From Hyphomicrobiales bacterium (GTDB lineage Bacteria; Pseudomonadota; Alphaproteobacteria; Rhizobiales; GCA-2746425), in contig NVXB01000023.1 of NCBI GenBank assembly GCA_002746425.1, forward strand, positions 24,775 through 30,288: 5,514 nucleotides of DNA, given 5' to 3'. Of the stretch, positions 4,693 to 5,514 are shown one piece after another. A program made the translations under genes and the position numbers. A model generated the notes under the pieces. The model was not told the DNA's origin. It worked only from the letters and a program-made list of their open reading frames with translations, and made no database searches. Position 1 is the first letter of the stretch. The number at the start of each line of letters is the position of its first letter.

Positions 4693-5505
4693 TCAGTTGT
4701 GTGGCGGGGTTTCTGGTGGGGTTTGGCCAGTATTGTTTTGGGTTGGTGGTCTAACCGGGTCCAGAAACGGGAACAACAGCAATCCGGCAAAGAAGCCGCC
4801 AAAATGGGCCTGCCAGGCAATCATGGTGTCTTCACCGGCAATGTTGCCCGCGCCAAGGCCAAAGGCCAAATTCATCACAAACCAAACACCAATAAAGGTG
4901 ACGGCAGAGCGGTTCTTGAAGAAATTTGCCAAGGGTTCTGCCGGGGATTTGAAGGCATCTGCTCCGCGATTGCGGCCAAAGCGGCTCAGTGGCCCTTGCG
5001 CGGTAAAGGCAAAGCGCCCCACCGCTGCCATATGGCCGGATATGGCGGCCGATGCGCCCACGGTGGGGATGATGGAGTTGGGACCGGCCAAATAATGCGC
5101 GCCGGCACCGGCAATGGCGCATAGTGCGGAAAAGATCAAAAACCGGTTTGTGCCAAAGCGCCAGGCCAATGCGCTGCCAAATGCCAGCATCCAGAAAGAG
5201 TTGGTCAGCACATGCATCCAGCTGCCATGGAGAAAGGCATAGCTGATCGGCGTTACCCAGTTTGCATAAGGATCGCCGGGGATAAACTCGGTGATTTGAT
5301 AGCGCGCAGGGATGAACGAAAAAGATATCAACAGCTCCAGATAACGCTCTGAAGGCAATAGCAGGCTACCAAGATGGATGCCGATAAACAGCGCGGTAAG
5401 CCACAGAATAACACTGGGTGCGTTGATGGCACTGGTGTTTTTTGGGGCGTTTTTTGGCGCGTTTTGGGGTGTGCTGGCGGGTGGTGGCGGCGTTTGTGTA
5501 TTCAT
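4693..5505 (-). CDS. Rhomboid family intramembrane serine protease
   Basis: This 270-residue inner-membrane protein cleaves transmembrane substrates inside the bilayer; its substrate is unknown. A Pro/Asn/Lys-rich cytoplasmic N-terminus (1-29, with APKNAPKN repeats) precedes the first helix (31-50). The rhomboid core is recognisable: a conserved L1-loop/TM2 region with FLHGSWMHVLTNSFWMLAFG (91-110, where H98 and N102 match the oxyanion-hole histidine and asparagine), ALCAIAGAGAHYLA (127-140), the catalytic serine in GASAAISG (S152), and the catalytic histidine in AHFGGFFAGLLLFP (H234). The residue after the serine is Ala rather than the usual Gly of GxSG. A basic loop (about 171-199, SRFGRNRGADAFKSP) separates TM4 and TM5, and the tail is Pro/Thr-rich. 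The ATG at 5505 has no visible Shine-Dalgarno in the nine remaining bases, and the frame is open to the window edge, so the true start could lie outside. Confidence 0.92.
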   Translation of the reverse strand: MNTQTPPPPASTPQNAPKNAPKNTSAINAPSVILWLTALFIGIHLGSLLLPSERYLELLISFSFIPARYQITEFIPGDPYANWVTPISYAFLHGSWMHVLTNSFWMLAFGSALAWRFGTNRFLIFSALCAIAGAGAHYLAGPNSIIPTVGASAAISGHMAAVGRFAFTAQGPLSRFGRNRGADAFKSPAEPLANFFKNRSAVTFIGVWFVMNLAFGLGAGNIAGEDTMIAWQAHFGGFFAGLLLFPFLDPVRPPTQNNTGQTPPETPPHN

Positions 5506-5514
5506 ACAGTGAAT

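Noticed and set aside
4298..5095. 265-residue plus-strand reading frame opposite the CBS and rhomboid genes
   Set aside because: It is antisense to two well-supported genes, spans their intergenic gap, and its composition (Cys-, Ser- and Lys-rich, no domain) looks like a shadow.
1..5514. tRNA, rRNA, CRISPR array, complete insertion sequence, replication origin
   Set aside because: No cloverleaf, regularly spaced repeats, intact transposase or origin features were seen by eye in either strand.

Overview
The window looks like a chromosomal segment of an alphaproteobacterium. The evidence is a DUF3126-type small protein next to a HisI that lacks a fused HisE domain, an FMN-riboswitch-controlled RibN-type transporter, and a rhomboid with an alphaproteobacterial-looking GASAAISG active-site motif. 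Genus cannot be fixed from the sequence; Rhodospirillales-like is only a guess. Hand counts of single 60-base lines give about 62-70% GC in hisI and ribN, against about 35-40% in the two genes between them.

Layout. Positions 1-149 hold a hairpin terminator of an off-window gene and two phased TTTTGC(A/C)AAAA palindromes. Positions 150-829 hold a two-gene plus-strand operon, a DUF3126-like protein followed by hisI (histidine biosynthesis). Positions 830-2690 are an AT-rich insert. It carries a 210-residue protein of unknown function (975-1607), followed after 6 bases by a fused Xre-HTH/ImmA-IrrE zinc metallopeptidase (1614-2690). A long inverted repeat lies over the likely promoter of the pair, which suggests a self-regulated accessory module, possibly toxin-antitoxin-like or a stress or phage-response pair. 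Positions 2691-2780 contain what may be the decayed end of another gene. Positions 2810-3175 are the regulatory leader of the next gene: a partly duplicated promoter region, a good sigma70-like promoter and a complete FMN riboswitch. Positions 3176-4069 encode an EamA/DMT transporter that, given the riboswitch, is most likely the riboflavin importer RibN. A strong 12-bp hairpin separates it from two minus-strand genes: a two-CBS-domain protein (4132-4563) and, upstream of that, a rhomboid intramembrane protease (4693-5505).

How the parts work together. When FMN is scarce, the riboswitch should allow RibN synthesis; when FMN is plentiful it should shut it off. The leader contains a plausible sequester/antisequester arrangement around the ribN ribosome-binding site. 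The unknown-protein/HTH-protease pair is the least described part of the window and the best candidate for a new system. The remaining genes look like ordinary housekeeping genes.
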